NCBI RefSeq assembly: GCF_000745265.1
Contig: NZ_JQNN01000001.1
Span: forward strand, 1,674,001 to 1,738,000
Reading direction: 5' to 3'
Length of the DNA stretch: 64,000 nt
Source: Massilia sp. 9096
Lineage (GTDB): Bacteria > Pseudomonadota > Gammaproteobacteria > Burkholderiales > Burkholderiaceae_D
In this document: piece after piece, positions 43,395 through 50,726 of the stretch
Layout of the letters: each line of letters opens with the position of its first letter
How positions within the stretch are numbered: the stretch's first letter is position 1
The notes under the pieces: model-generated
The model's input: only the letters and a program-made list of their open reading frames with translations
What the model was told of the DNA's origin: nothing
The model's database searches: none
Position numbers and translations under genes: made by a program

Positions 43395-44762
43395 ATGAGC
43401 GACCCGTCAAGCGAACAACAAGACCAGGACCAGGACAAGAAGCCTGCCGCCAAAGACAAGGACAAGGACAAGGACAAGGACGCCGACCAGAAGGGCCAGG
43501 ACGGCAAGAAGGACGACGACAAGAAGGACGACGACAAGAAGGACGATGGTCCCTCGCCCGAGAAGAAGCGCAAGGTGCGCATCATCCTGATCGCGGTCGC
43601 CGCCGTGCTGGCGCTGATCGGCCTGGCCTTCTTCATCTGGCATGAGTTGGTGGGCAAGTACCACGAATCGACCGACGACGCCTATATCCAGGCCGATGCC
43701 GTCACGATCGCACCCAAGGTCGGCGGTTACGTCGAGGAAGTGCTGGTCAGCGAGAACCAGGACGTGCAGCAGGGCCAGCCGCTGGTGCGCATCGATCCGC
43801 GCGACTACCGCGCCCAGACCGAGCAGTTCGAGGCCCAGATCGCGATCGCCAAGGCCAACGCCGACACGGTGCGCGCCCAGATCGCCGAGCAGGAGTCGGC
43901 GGTGGCCGAGGCGCGCGCCCAGCTGGCCGCGGCCCAGGCCAACGCCAGCTACGCCGCCGGCGAGGCGCAGCGCTACGCGCCGCTGGTGGCGATCGGCGCC
44001 GAAACCGCCGAGCAGCTGGCGACCCGGCGCAACCAGGCCAAGCAGAGCGCGGATCAGGTCAAGACCGCGCGCGCCGCGCTGGCCAGCGCCGAGAAACGCA
44101 TCAACACCTTGCACGCCCAGGTGCGCCAGGCCGAAGCCCAGGGCGGCACCGCCGCCGCGCAGCTGAAGGCGGCCGAAGTCAACCTGCAGTCGACCACGCT
44201 CACCGCCAGCATCGCCGGACGCATCGGCGACTCCACCGTGCGCGTCGGCCAGTTCGTGCAGCCGGGCGCGCGGCTGATGACGCTGGTGCCGGTCGGCCGC
44301 CTGTACATCGAAGCCAACTTCAAGGAAACCCAGATCGGCCTGATGCGGGTCGGCCAGCCGGCCCAGATCAAGGTCGACGCCCTGCCCGGCGCGAAGCTGC
44401 GCGGCCACGTCCAGAGCGTGGCGCCCGGCACCGGCGCCCAGTTCTCGCTGCTGCCGCCGCAGAACGCGACCGGCAACTTCACCAAGATCGTCCAGCGCGT
44501 GCCGGTGCGCATCGCCCTGGAAGCCGATCCGGACGTGCGCGCGATCCTGGTGCCGGGCCTGTCGGTCAAGGTCGAGGTCGAGACCAAGGCCGCCAAGGAC
44601 GCCGTCGACGACCTGAAGGACCGCCAGAAGGACGAGTCCAAGCAGATCAAGAAGGGCGGCGAGCAGCAGCAGAAGGACCAGGAAAACCGCCAGCCGGATG
44701 CCCAGCAGCGCCAGCAGATCGAGCAGCAGCGCGCCCGCCGGCAAGCCCAGGGAGGCCAGTGA
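43395..44762 (+). CDS. EmrA-type membrane-fusion protein (HlyD family)
   Basis: This is a 455-residue periplasmic adaptor. Residues 1-60 are an unusual cytoplasmic tail made mainly of Lys and Asp repeats (KDKDKDKD, KKDDD units). One membrane helix follows at 61-83, then the HlyD core: STDDAYIQADAVTIAPKVGG (lipoyl half), a long alpha-hairpin rich in Ala and Gln (about 140-270) and the second lipoyl/beta-barrel part (TTLTASIAGRIGDSTVRVGQ). The C-terminus adds a Gln/Lys-rich tail. It bridges the inner-membrane pump and the outer-membrane channel. Its TGA overlaps the pump's ATG (TGATG). Confidence 0.9.
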   Translation: MSDPSSEQQDQDQDKKPAAKDKDKDKDKDADQKGQDGKKDDDKKDDDKKDDGPSPEKKRKVRIILIAVAAVLALIGLAFFIWHELVGKYHESTDDAYIQADAVTIAPKVGGYVEEVLVSENQDVQQGQPLVRIDPRDYRAQTEQFEAQIAIAKANADTVRAQIAEQESAVAEARAQLAAAQANASYAAGEAQRYAPLVAIGAETAEQLATRRNQAKQSADQVKTARAALASAEKRINTLHAQVRQAEAQGGTAAAQLKAAEVNLQSTTLTASIAGRIGDSTVRVGQFVQPGARLMTLVPVGRLYIEANFKETQIGLMRVGQPAQIKVDALPGAKLRGHVQSVAPGTGAQFSLLPPQNATGNFTKIVQRVPVRIALEADPDVRAILVPGLSVKVEVETKAAKDAVDDLKDRQKDESKQIKKGGEQQQKDQENRQPDAQQRQQIEQQRARRQAQGGQ

Positions 44763-46321
44763 TGGCCGGCGCGGCATCCCAGGCAAAAGGGGGCGGCGGC
44801 GAGCGCGCCGACATGACCGCCTGGCTGGCGGTCGCCGCCGGCACGCTGGGCGCGCTGATGGCCACGCTCGACATCTCGATCGTCAACTCTTCGCTGCCCA
44901 CCATCCAGGGCGAGATCGGCGCTTCCGGCACGGAAGGCACCTGGATCTCGACCGGCTACCTGGTCGCCGAGATCATCATGATCCCGCTGTCCGGCTGGCT
45001 CGAGCGCGTGTTCGGGCTGCGCACCTTCCTGCTGGCCGTGGCTGCGCTGTTCACCGCGTTCTCGGTGCTGTGCGGCCTGTCGACCACGCTCGCCATCATG
45101 ATCGTCGGCCGCCTCGGCCAGGGCATCACCGGCGGCGCGCTGATCCCGACCGCGCAGACCATCATCGCCACGCGCCTGCCGCGCAGCCAGCAGCCGATCG
45201 GCACCGCGATGTTCGGCGCCACCGCGATCCTGGGGCCGGTGATCGGCCCGCTGATCGGCGGCTGGCTCACCGAGCATTTAAGCTGGCACTATGCCTTCTT
45301 CATCAACGTGCCGATCTGCGCCGGCCTGATCACGCTGATCCTGATCGGCCTGAAGCACGAGGAATCGCACATCGACCAGCTGGCGGAAGCCGACTGGTTC
45401 GGCATCGTCGGCCTGGCGGCCTTCCTGGGCGGTTTGACCGTGGTGCTGGAAGAAGGCCAGCGCGACCAGTGGTTCGCCTCGCCGATGATCACGACGCTGA
45501 GCGTGGTCTCGCTGATCGGTTTCTTCCTGATGATGACCGGCCAGCTCACCGCCAAGCGGCCGGTGATCCGGCTGCGATTGCTGATCGACCGCCAGTTCGG
45601 CAGCGTGGTGGTGATGGGCATGGTGGTGGGCATGGTCATCTACGGCACCTCGTACACGATCCCGCAATACCTGGTCGCGATCGACGACTACAACGCGCTG
45701 CAATCCGGCATCATCGTCTCGCTCTCGGGCATCCCGGCGCTGATGATCATGGCGCTGGTGCCGATCCTGATCCGGGTGGTCGACATCCGCCTGGCGGTCG
45801 GCTTCGGCCTGGCGATGCTGGCCGTCTCGGCGTGGATGGAAAGTTCCATGAGCTCGCAGTCGTCCGGCGGCGACTTCGTGGTCTCGCAATTGATGCGCGG
45901 GGTCGGCACGGTGTTCGCGATGATCTTCCTGAACCAGGCCGCGATCCAGTCGGTCGGCCCGGACCATGCAAGCGACGCCGCCGGCCTGTTCAACGCGGCA
46001 CGCAATCTGGGCGGCTCGCTGGCGCTGGCCGCGATCTCGGTGGTGCAGGACCAGCGCCTGTGGTTCCACAGCCGCCGCCTGGAAGAAACGCTGCACGCCA
46101 ACAGCGAAGGCGTACAGGCCTACCTGGGCGGCCAGGCACAGGCGCTGGGCGGCATGGCGCAGGCGCTGCGAGCGCTGTCCGGCACCCTGCAGAAGGAAGC
46201 GCTGACCATGACCTACAACGACCTGTTCTGGCTGCTCGCGGTCAGCATCGGCTGCGCGCTCCCGCTGGTGCTGTTCCTGCGCCCGCTGGACACGAACACC
46301 AAGCCGGCCGCCGGCGGCTGA
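44762..46321 (+). CDS. EmrB-type drug:proton antiporter (MFS, DHA2/14-TM)
   Basis: This 519-residue inner-membrane transporter has fourteen predicted segments. Family motifs include LDISIVNSSLPTIQGEIGAS, motif A-like GWLERVFGLR and motif C GATAILGPVIGPLIGGWL. DHA2 EmrB proteins expel hydrophobic drugs, uncouplers or dyes together with an EmrA adaptor and an outer-membrane channel, and all three components are present in this operon. GGAGG lies 6 bases before the ATG at 44762; a GTG three bases upstream is an unlikely alternative. Confidence 0.92.
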   Translation: MAGAASQAKGGGGERADMTAWLAVAAGTLGALMATLDISIVNSSLPTIQGEIGASGTEGTWISTGYLVAEIIMIPLSGWLERVFGLRTFLLAVAALFTAFSVLCGLSTTLAIMIVGRLGQGITGGALIPTAQTIIATRLPRSQQPIGTAMFGATAILGPVIGPLIGGWLTEHLSWHYAFFINVPICAGLITLILIGLKHEESHIDQLAEADWFGIVGLAAFLGGLTVVLEEGQRDQWFASPMITTLSVVSLIGFFLMMTGQLTAKRPVIRLRLLIDRQFGSVVVMGMVVGMVIYGTSYTIPQYLVAIDDYNALQSGIIVSLSGIPALMIMALVPILIRVVDIRLAVGFGLAMLAVSAWMESSMSSQSSGGDFVVSQLMRGVGTVFAMIFLNQAAIQSVGPDHASDAAGLFNAARNLGGSLALAAISVVQDQRLWFHSRRLEETLHANSEGVQAYLGGQAQALGGMAQALRALSGTLQKEALTMTYNDLFWLLAVSIGCALPLVLFLRPLDTNTKPAAGG

Positions 46322-46331
46322 GGAAACCAAC

Positions 46332-47903
46332 ATGACACGACCCAACACCCGACCCCTCCTGCTGTGCGCGCTCGTGGCCGCCGCCCTTGCCGGCTGCACC
46401 ACGGTCGGCAAGAACTACGCCGGCGCGCCCGCCGCGCCGCAGTCGCAGGGCGGCGCTTTTGCCCGCGCCGGCGACGCCGCCCTGCCCGGCCAGACCGTCT
46501 CCCAGACTCCGTCCAACTGGTGGAGCGCGCTGAACGACCCCGAGCTGGACAGCCTGGAACAGCGCGCGCTGCACGCCAACCCGAGCCTGGACCGCGCGCG
46601 CGCGCGCCTGCGCCAGGCGCGCGCGGCGCTGCGCGAGGAAAGCGCCAACAACCTGCCCAACGGCAGCGCCAACGCGACCGCGGCGCATGTCCGCTTCCCC
46701 AAGAACAGTCCCTTGTCGGGCGGATCGTCGTCGCAAGCGTCCGGCGCCCAGTCCGGTGAAGCCGGCGCCGCAGCCGGGGGCGCCGGCGGCGCGGGCGGCG
46801 GCTTGCAGTTGCCGTCTTCGCTGAACCTGTACAACGTCGGCTTCGACGCCACCTGGGAGATCGACCTGTTCGGCGGCACCCGGCGCGCGGTGGAAGCGGC
46901 GCGCGCCTCGGCGCAAGCGGCCGAAGCCGGCATCGCCGACGCCCAGGTCAGCCTGGCCGCCGAGGTGGCGCTGGCCTACACCAACCTGCGAAGCGCGCAG
47001 CAGCGCCTGGCGCTGTCGGAGGGTGCGGTTATTCGCCAGCAGCGCATGGTCGACCTGACCGCGGCGCGGGCCGAGCGCGGCACCGCGTCGCAGCTCGACC
47101 TGACCCGCATCCAGGCGCAGCTCGAATCGACGCGCGCCGACCGCGAGCCGCTGCTGGCGCAAGTCGACATCTACCGCGACGAGCTGGCCACGCTGATCGG
47201 CCTGGCGCCGGGCGCGCTCGACGCCGAACTCGATCGGAAGCCGCAGGCCGGATCGAGCGACGCCGGCGCCGTCCCGCTGCCGCCCAACCAGGTCGCCACC
47301 GGCGACCCGGCAGCGTTGCTGCGCCGCCGCCCCGACATCCGCGCCGCCGAGCGTCAGCTGGCCGCCAGCAACGCGCGCATCGGCCAGGCCGAGGCGGCCA
47401 AGTTCCCGCGCTTGACGCTGCTGGGCGTGATCGGTATCGGCGGCACCCGGCCGTCCGACCTGACCCACCTGGACAACTTCTCGGCGATCGGCGCGCCGCA
47501 GCTGAGCTGGAACGTGCTCGACTTCGGCCGCAACGCCGCGCGCGTCGAGCAAGCCGAAGGCGCGCGCGACGAAGCCGACGCCCAGTACCGCCAAGCCGTG
47601 CTGCAGGCGCTGCGCGACGCCGAGGATTCACTGGCGCGCTTCCGCCAGGGACGCGTCACGGTCGCCACCGCCGCGCGCGCCAAGGCGCTGGCCGACAAGG
47701 CGACCTACCTGATGCAGGCACGCCAGCAGGCCGGCACCGCCACGCTGATCGACGTGCTCGACACCGAGCGCCAGCAGATCGCGGCCGAGCAGAACCTGGC
47801 GCAGGCGCAGGCGGCGCTGACCAGCGGCTTCATCGGGCTGCAAAAGGCGCTGGGGCTGGGGTGGGAAGACGCAGGCGCCGGGGCGGCGCCGGGCGCGCCC
47901 TGA
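46332..47903 (+). CDS. NodT/OprM-type outer-membrane efflux lipoprotein
   Basis: This 523-residue TolC-like channel subunit starts with a lipoprotein signal (ALVAAALAGC, Cys22). Both outer-membrane-factor repeats are visible: NWWSALNDPELDSLEQRAL, then LNLYNVGFDATWEIDLFGG, and the second half with RRRPDIRAAERQLAASNARIG and APQLSWNVLDFGR. A Gly/Ala/Ser-rich loop (about 135-160) replaces part of an extracellular loop. It would form the trimeric exit duct for the EmrAB-like pump encoded 10 bases upstream. Confidence 0.93.
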   Translation: MTRPNTRPLLLCALVAAALAGCTTVGKNYAGAPAAPQSQGGAFARAGDAALPGQTVSQTPSNWWSALNDPELDSLEQRALHANPSLDRARARLRQARAALREESANNLPNGSANATAAHVRFPKNSPLSGGSSSQASGAQSGEAGAAAGGAGGAGGGLQLPSSLNLYNVGFDATWEIDLFGGTRRAVEAARASAQAAEAGIADAQVSLAAEVALAYTNLRSAQQRLALSEGAVIRQQRMVDLTAARAERGTASQLDLTRIQAQLESTRADREPLLAQVDIYRDELATLIGLAPGALDAELDRKPQAGSSDAGAVPLPPNQVATGDPAALLRRRPDIRAAERQLAASNARIGQAEAAKFPRLTLLGVIGIGGTRPSDLTHLDNFSAIGAPQLSWNVLDFGRNAARVEQAEGARDEADAQYRQAVLQALRDAEDSLARFRQGRVTVATAARAKALADKATYLMQARQQAGTATLIDVLDTERQQIAAEQNLAQAQAALTSGFIGLQKALGLGWEDAGAGAAPGAP

Positions 47904-47930
47904 GCCATGCCCGGCGAGCGCGCGAGCGGG

Positions 47931-49283
47931 TCAGCTGCCCGACGCGCCAGGCTCGGGGCGGCCGCCCGACGCGGGTGCGATCGGCGCGGTCGAAGAGCAG
48001 TCCCATCCATCAGGCGGCAGTGACTTTTCACGGTTGGCCGCCGTGATTTCGCTCGACGGCCGAACCGCCAGGCGCGGGTAAGCCCCCTTGTCGAGCTTCA
48101 TGCCGGATTCTCGCGGCAGCGACAGCCGGCTCGACCCGACCCGGCTCGCTTTTTGCGTCATCATCCAGACCGAAAAGCGTACGGCGTCTGCGTAATCCAC
48201 GAAGGCAAGCGCGCGGTTGCCAAATTCGCTGTCCAGATCGACGGCGAAGCCCGGCTGGTTGTTCTCGATCGCAAAGATGCCCCAGCGCGGCACGGCCAGG
48301 TCGCGCGCCGCGACGACGACCGCGTTTTGCCTCCTGCACACCCCGTGTTCGTAGGCGACAGTCTGGTTATACTCGGCGTATTCATTGGATTTGGTGAGCA
48401 CGCGCCGGATCACATACTCGAAGCTCAAGTTCGCCTTCAAATCTTTCGGCTTCAAATACGACAGGTTGTCGATCGTGAGGGACGCAGCTTCGGGCGCCAG
48501 CGTGTTCCCGCCCTTGCTGATCTCGACGCTGGTGGCGACCATGTCCGTATCGAGATCATTGGCGGCATTTTCGGCCCGCGCGGTAACGCCAATATTGATC
48601 AAGGTATTGCCGGACAAATCGATCCCTCTCTCCGCTTCGCGGTAAATATCGAGGGTGGCGTCGTCAAGATTGGTCGTGACGTTCTCGAAGCGCGACGTTA
48701 CGAGACCGCTCTCCGCCAATGTCGTCTGGCGACCGGCACTCGCCTTGCCGGTCGTGCTTGCGCTGCCCCCGCCGTCGATGTCGAGTCCGACCGTATTTAC
48801 CTTGGTCAGGGAAAAATTCTCGATATCGATAGCGCTATATTCCGTTTCCGTGCCCGTGTAACCCGAGAACTCGAAGTTCAAGGGCTCGACCCGCAGCCGG
48901 AAGTTGACGAAGCGGTCGGCGGGCCGATAATCGCCCGGTGCGACCGTCAGGACGATCGTGCGCTTTGCCACCGTCCTGTCGCTGGCGAACTTGTCGGGCT
49001 CGGCGCCGAGCGCTTTCTTCAATGCCCTGATCGCGTCTTCCCCTGGATTCTGGAGTTCGAGGCGCAGCCCGGCCCTGGCAAGCGCACCGTCCAGCGCGGA
49101 GGACGCGGCGCCACCGGTCTTCGAACCCTGTGCTGTCGAACTGACGTGCACGATCGGAGTTCGGTACGGGCCAGCGAATGCCGGCTCGTTGGCCGAACGG
49201 CGTCCGTATTCGACGGTCGGCGAACAGCCGGCGCTCGACAACACGCCAATCAACACCACGATGGGCAACACGCCGGCTTTCAT
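47931..49283 (-). CDS. Uncharacterised lipoprotein in an AT-richer block
   Basis: This 450-residue exported protein has a lipobox LSSAGC (Cys20). I do not recognise a family. Features in order: an N-terminal region with a helical segment (ALDGALARAGLRLEL), a likely beta-rich middle (RTIVLTVAPGDYRPADRFVN, RLRVEPLNFEFSGYTG, YSAIDIENFSLTKVNT), a Gly/Ser/Thr linker, and a C-terminal region containing WGIFAIENNQPGFAVDLDS and VDYADAVRFSVWMM. The beta-rich part could be a surface or pore-associated domain. It is the last of three minus-strand genes joined by ATGA overlaps. Base composition is clearly more AT-rich than the flanks, hinting at transfer. Confidence 0.7.
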   Translation of the reverse strand: MKAGVLPIVVLIGVLSSAGCSPTVEYGRRSANEPAFAGPYRTPIVHVSSTAQGSKTGGAASSALDGALARAGLRLELQNPGEDAIRALKKALGAEPDKFASDRTVAKRTIVLTVAPGDYRPADRFVNFRLRVEPLNFEFSGYTGTETEYSAIDIENFSLTKVNTVGLDIDGGGSASTTGKASAGRQTTLAESGLVTSRFENVTTNLDDATLDIYREAERGIDLSGNTLINIGVTARAENAANDLDTDMVATSVEISKGGNTLAPEAASLTIDNLSYLKPKDLKANLSFEYVIRRVLTKSNEYAEYNQTVAYEHGVCRRQNAVVVAARDLAVPRWGIFAIENNQPGFAVDLDSEFGNRALAFVDYADAVRFSVWMMTQKASRVGSSRLSLPRESGMKLDKGAYPRLAVRPSSEITAANREKSLPPDGWDCSSTAPIAPASGGRPEPGASGS

Positions 49284-49531
49284 GATCGCTCCGCAAGCGC
49301 GTCGATCCGGCACACGTGGGCCGGCACCGGTTGGCCATTGATGGTCGAGACCAGCAGGATCGGATCGAGCTGGGTGATATCGAAACTCGACTTGTAGAGC
49401 TTGGAATATGCGCCGTAGGGGTCGTAGCTCTGCGTTCCTTCCACGGAACCGGCATCCGGCCCGCTGCTGACCAGTCGAATCGCACGCGCAAATTCCAGAT
49501 CGTCATCGATGACGACCGCGTAAATGGTCAT
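49280..49531 (-). CDS. Hypothetical 83-residue protein
   Basis: This small acidic-leaning cytoplasmic protein has no recognised domain. It starts MTIYAVVIDDDLEFARAIRL and contains FDITQLDPILLVSTINGQPV and a final CRIDALAERS. The start of the lipoprotein gene overlaps its stop (ATGA), and its own start overlaps the preceding gene's stop, so it is clearly part of a tight operon. The function is unknown; a partner or chaperone of the lipoprotein is conceivable but not shown. Confidence 0.6.
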   Translation of the reverse strand: MTIYAVVIDDDLEFARAIRLVSSGPDAGSVEGTQSYDPYGAYSKLYKSSFDITQLDPILLVSTINGQPVPAHVCRIDALAERS

Positions 49532-49746
49532 GTGCTCTCCACCTTGTCCAAGCTCGCCGATACGGCTCCGGATTCAGGTGAATATTGCACCTGAATCGAT
49601 TCAGCGTAAAGACCATTTTGAACGACTATCAAGGATGGTATCGACAGCCAGGTCAACCGCGGGTAATGTGCCTGCAATGCACTGGCCGGCATCACGATAG
49701 CCGACGCGGCGCGATCGTAAACTGATCGGAAACTGCTCACTTGCAC
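49528..49746 (-). CDS. Hypothetical 72-residue protein, start uncertain
   Basis: This is the first gene of the three-gene minus-strand unit. The longest frame starts with GTG at 49746, only 11 bases from the start of a divergent gene and without a Shine-Dalgarno. An ATG at 49692 (MPASALQAHYPRLTWLSIP) would leave a 65-bp promoter region containing the inverted repeat at 49712-49728, and may be the real start. The protein has no signal or domain that I know. It overlaps the next gene by four bases. Confidence 0.5.
   Translation of the reverse strand: MQVSSFRSVYDRAASAIVMPASALQAHYPRLTWLSIPSLIVVQNGLYAESIQVQYSPESGAVSASLDKVEST
49712..49728. promoter_or_regulatory. Inverted repeat between divergent genes of the AT-richer block
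   Basis: CGATC-GTAAACT-GATCG is a perfect 5-bp-arm inverted repeat with a -10-like TAAACT between the arms. If the minus-strand gene starts at 49692, this sits in the shared promoter region and could coordinate both transcription units. Confidence 0.35.
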
Positions 49747-49757
49747 GGGGATGCGCC

Positions 49758-50726
49758 ATGCGAAGCCTGTTCACATTGTTTCTCGTTTTGACCGTACTGA
49801 CCGCGACCGCCGCGCCGGCACAATCCGCGCCGGGCTCGAACACGGCAACGACGCTGAACGGCACCCTGGTCGGCGCCCAAAGCGGTCGATCCTTCACGGT
49901 GCGCCCCTTCGGATCGGACGCCGATACGCTACTCAGGCCGGCCGACGGCGCGGTCCTCGCCATGCTGGGCAAGGCGGCGCCGGGCGACGCGTTGACGCTG
50001 AAGGTCGACGATACCGCCTCACCGGGCCTCGTCACCGCCGTGATCGCGGTCCAGAGCCAGCGCGGCTACGTCGCCGCCGGGCTGTATCTCGTTACGGCGG
50101 CCGTCATCCTGCTGGCGTTCGGCCTGCTCGCCACCAAGGGCCGTGTGCAAGCCCTGGTCATCGGCGCCGACAAGCGCTACAGCATGTCGAAATTCCAGAT
50201 GGCGGCCTGGTTCTTCGTGCTGTTCATGGTGTATATCGCCAGCATCCTCGTGCTCTTGTCCTGCGGATGGGTGGACCATATCGGCAGGATCGAAATTCCC
50301 CAGAACCTGGTGATCCTGTCCGGCCTGAGCGCATTGACCTTCGGCGCGGCCAAAGCCATCACGGTGAGCAAGGTCGAAGATGCGAAAGCGAATGCGGTGG
50401 CGCCACGCGACACCGCCACGGCGCCCACCCTGGCGGCCGCGCGCAAGGTCGTCGGCCTGAAAGTCGATAACGACAGCCGGCCGCGTTTTCGCGACATGGT
50501 CCAGGATGACGAAGGCTGTGTCGATCTCGGCAACAGCCAGGCCCTGTTCATCACCTTGCTTGCCATCGTGCTTTACGTGGTGGCGGCCTTTCCCTTCCTG
50601 GCGCAGTTCACGGTGTCGGACCGGATGACGCTGCCCGACGTCGACACCACCCTGCTGTCCTTGTTCGGGCTGGGGCAAGGCGCCTATCTGCTCAAGAAAG
50701 TCGCCGCCACGGCCGGGAAAGGCTAG
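49758..50726 (+). CDS. Uncharacterised inner-membrane protein with signal peptide
   Basis: This 322-residue protein has a signal peptide (1-22), a small periplasmic beta-rich domain (about 25-98, FTVRPFGSDADTLLRPADG) and membrane segments at about 104-125, 149-170, 183-200 and 262-284, plus a possible one at 298-312. A cytoplasmic or loop region at 201-261 is charged. The stretch YSMSKFQMAAWFFVLF with LSGLSALTFGAAKA recalls a broadly distributed but unnamed family of membrane proteins. GGGG at 49747-49750 supports the ATG at 49758. It is divergent from the lipoprotein unit and likely works with it. Confidence 0.65.
   Translation: MRSLFTLFLVLTVLTATAAPAQSAPGSNTATTLNGTLVGAQSGRSFTVRPFGSDADTLLRPADGAVLAMLGKAAPGDALTLKVDDTASPGLVTAVIAVQSQRGYVAAGLYLVTAAVILLAFGLLATKGRVQALVIGADKRYSMSKFQMAAWFFVLFMVYIASILVLLSCGWVDHIGRIEIPQNLVILSGLSALTFGAAKAITVSKVEDAKANAVAPRDTATAPTLAAARKVVGLKVDNDSRPRFRDMVQDDEGCVDLGNSQALFITLLAIVLYVVAAFPFLAQFTVSDRMTLPDVDTTLLSLFGLGQGAYLLKKVAATAGKG

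Noticed and set aside
43450..43560. GACAAG/GACGAC repeats considered as a CRISPR-like or intergenic repeat array.
   Set aside because: They are in frame within the HlyD-type gene and encode its Lys/Asp tail; no spacers.
47931..50726. The possibility that the AT-richer block is a prophage or insertion sequence.
   Set aside because: No integrase, transposase, terminal repeats or phage structural motifs are visible; transfer remains only a composition-based suggestion.
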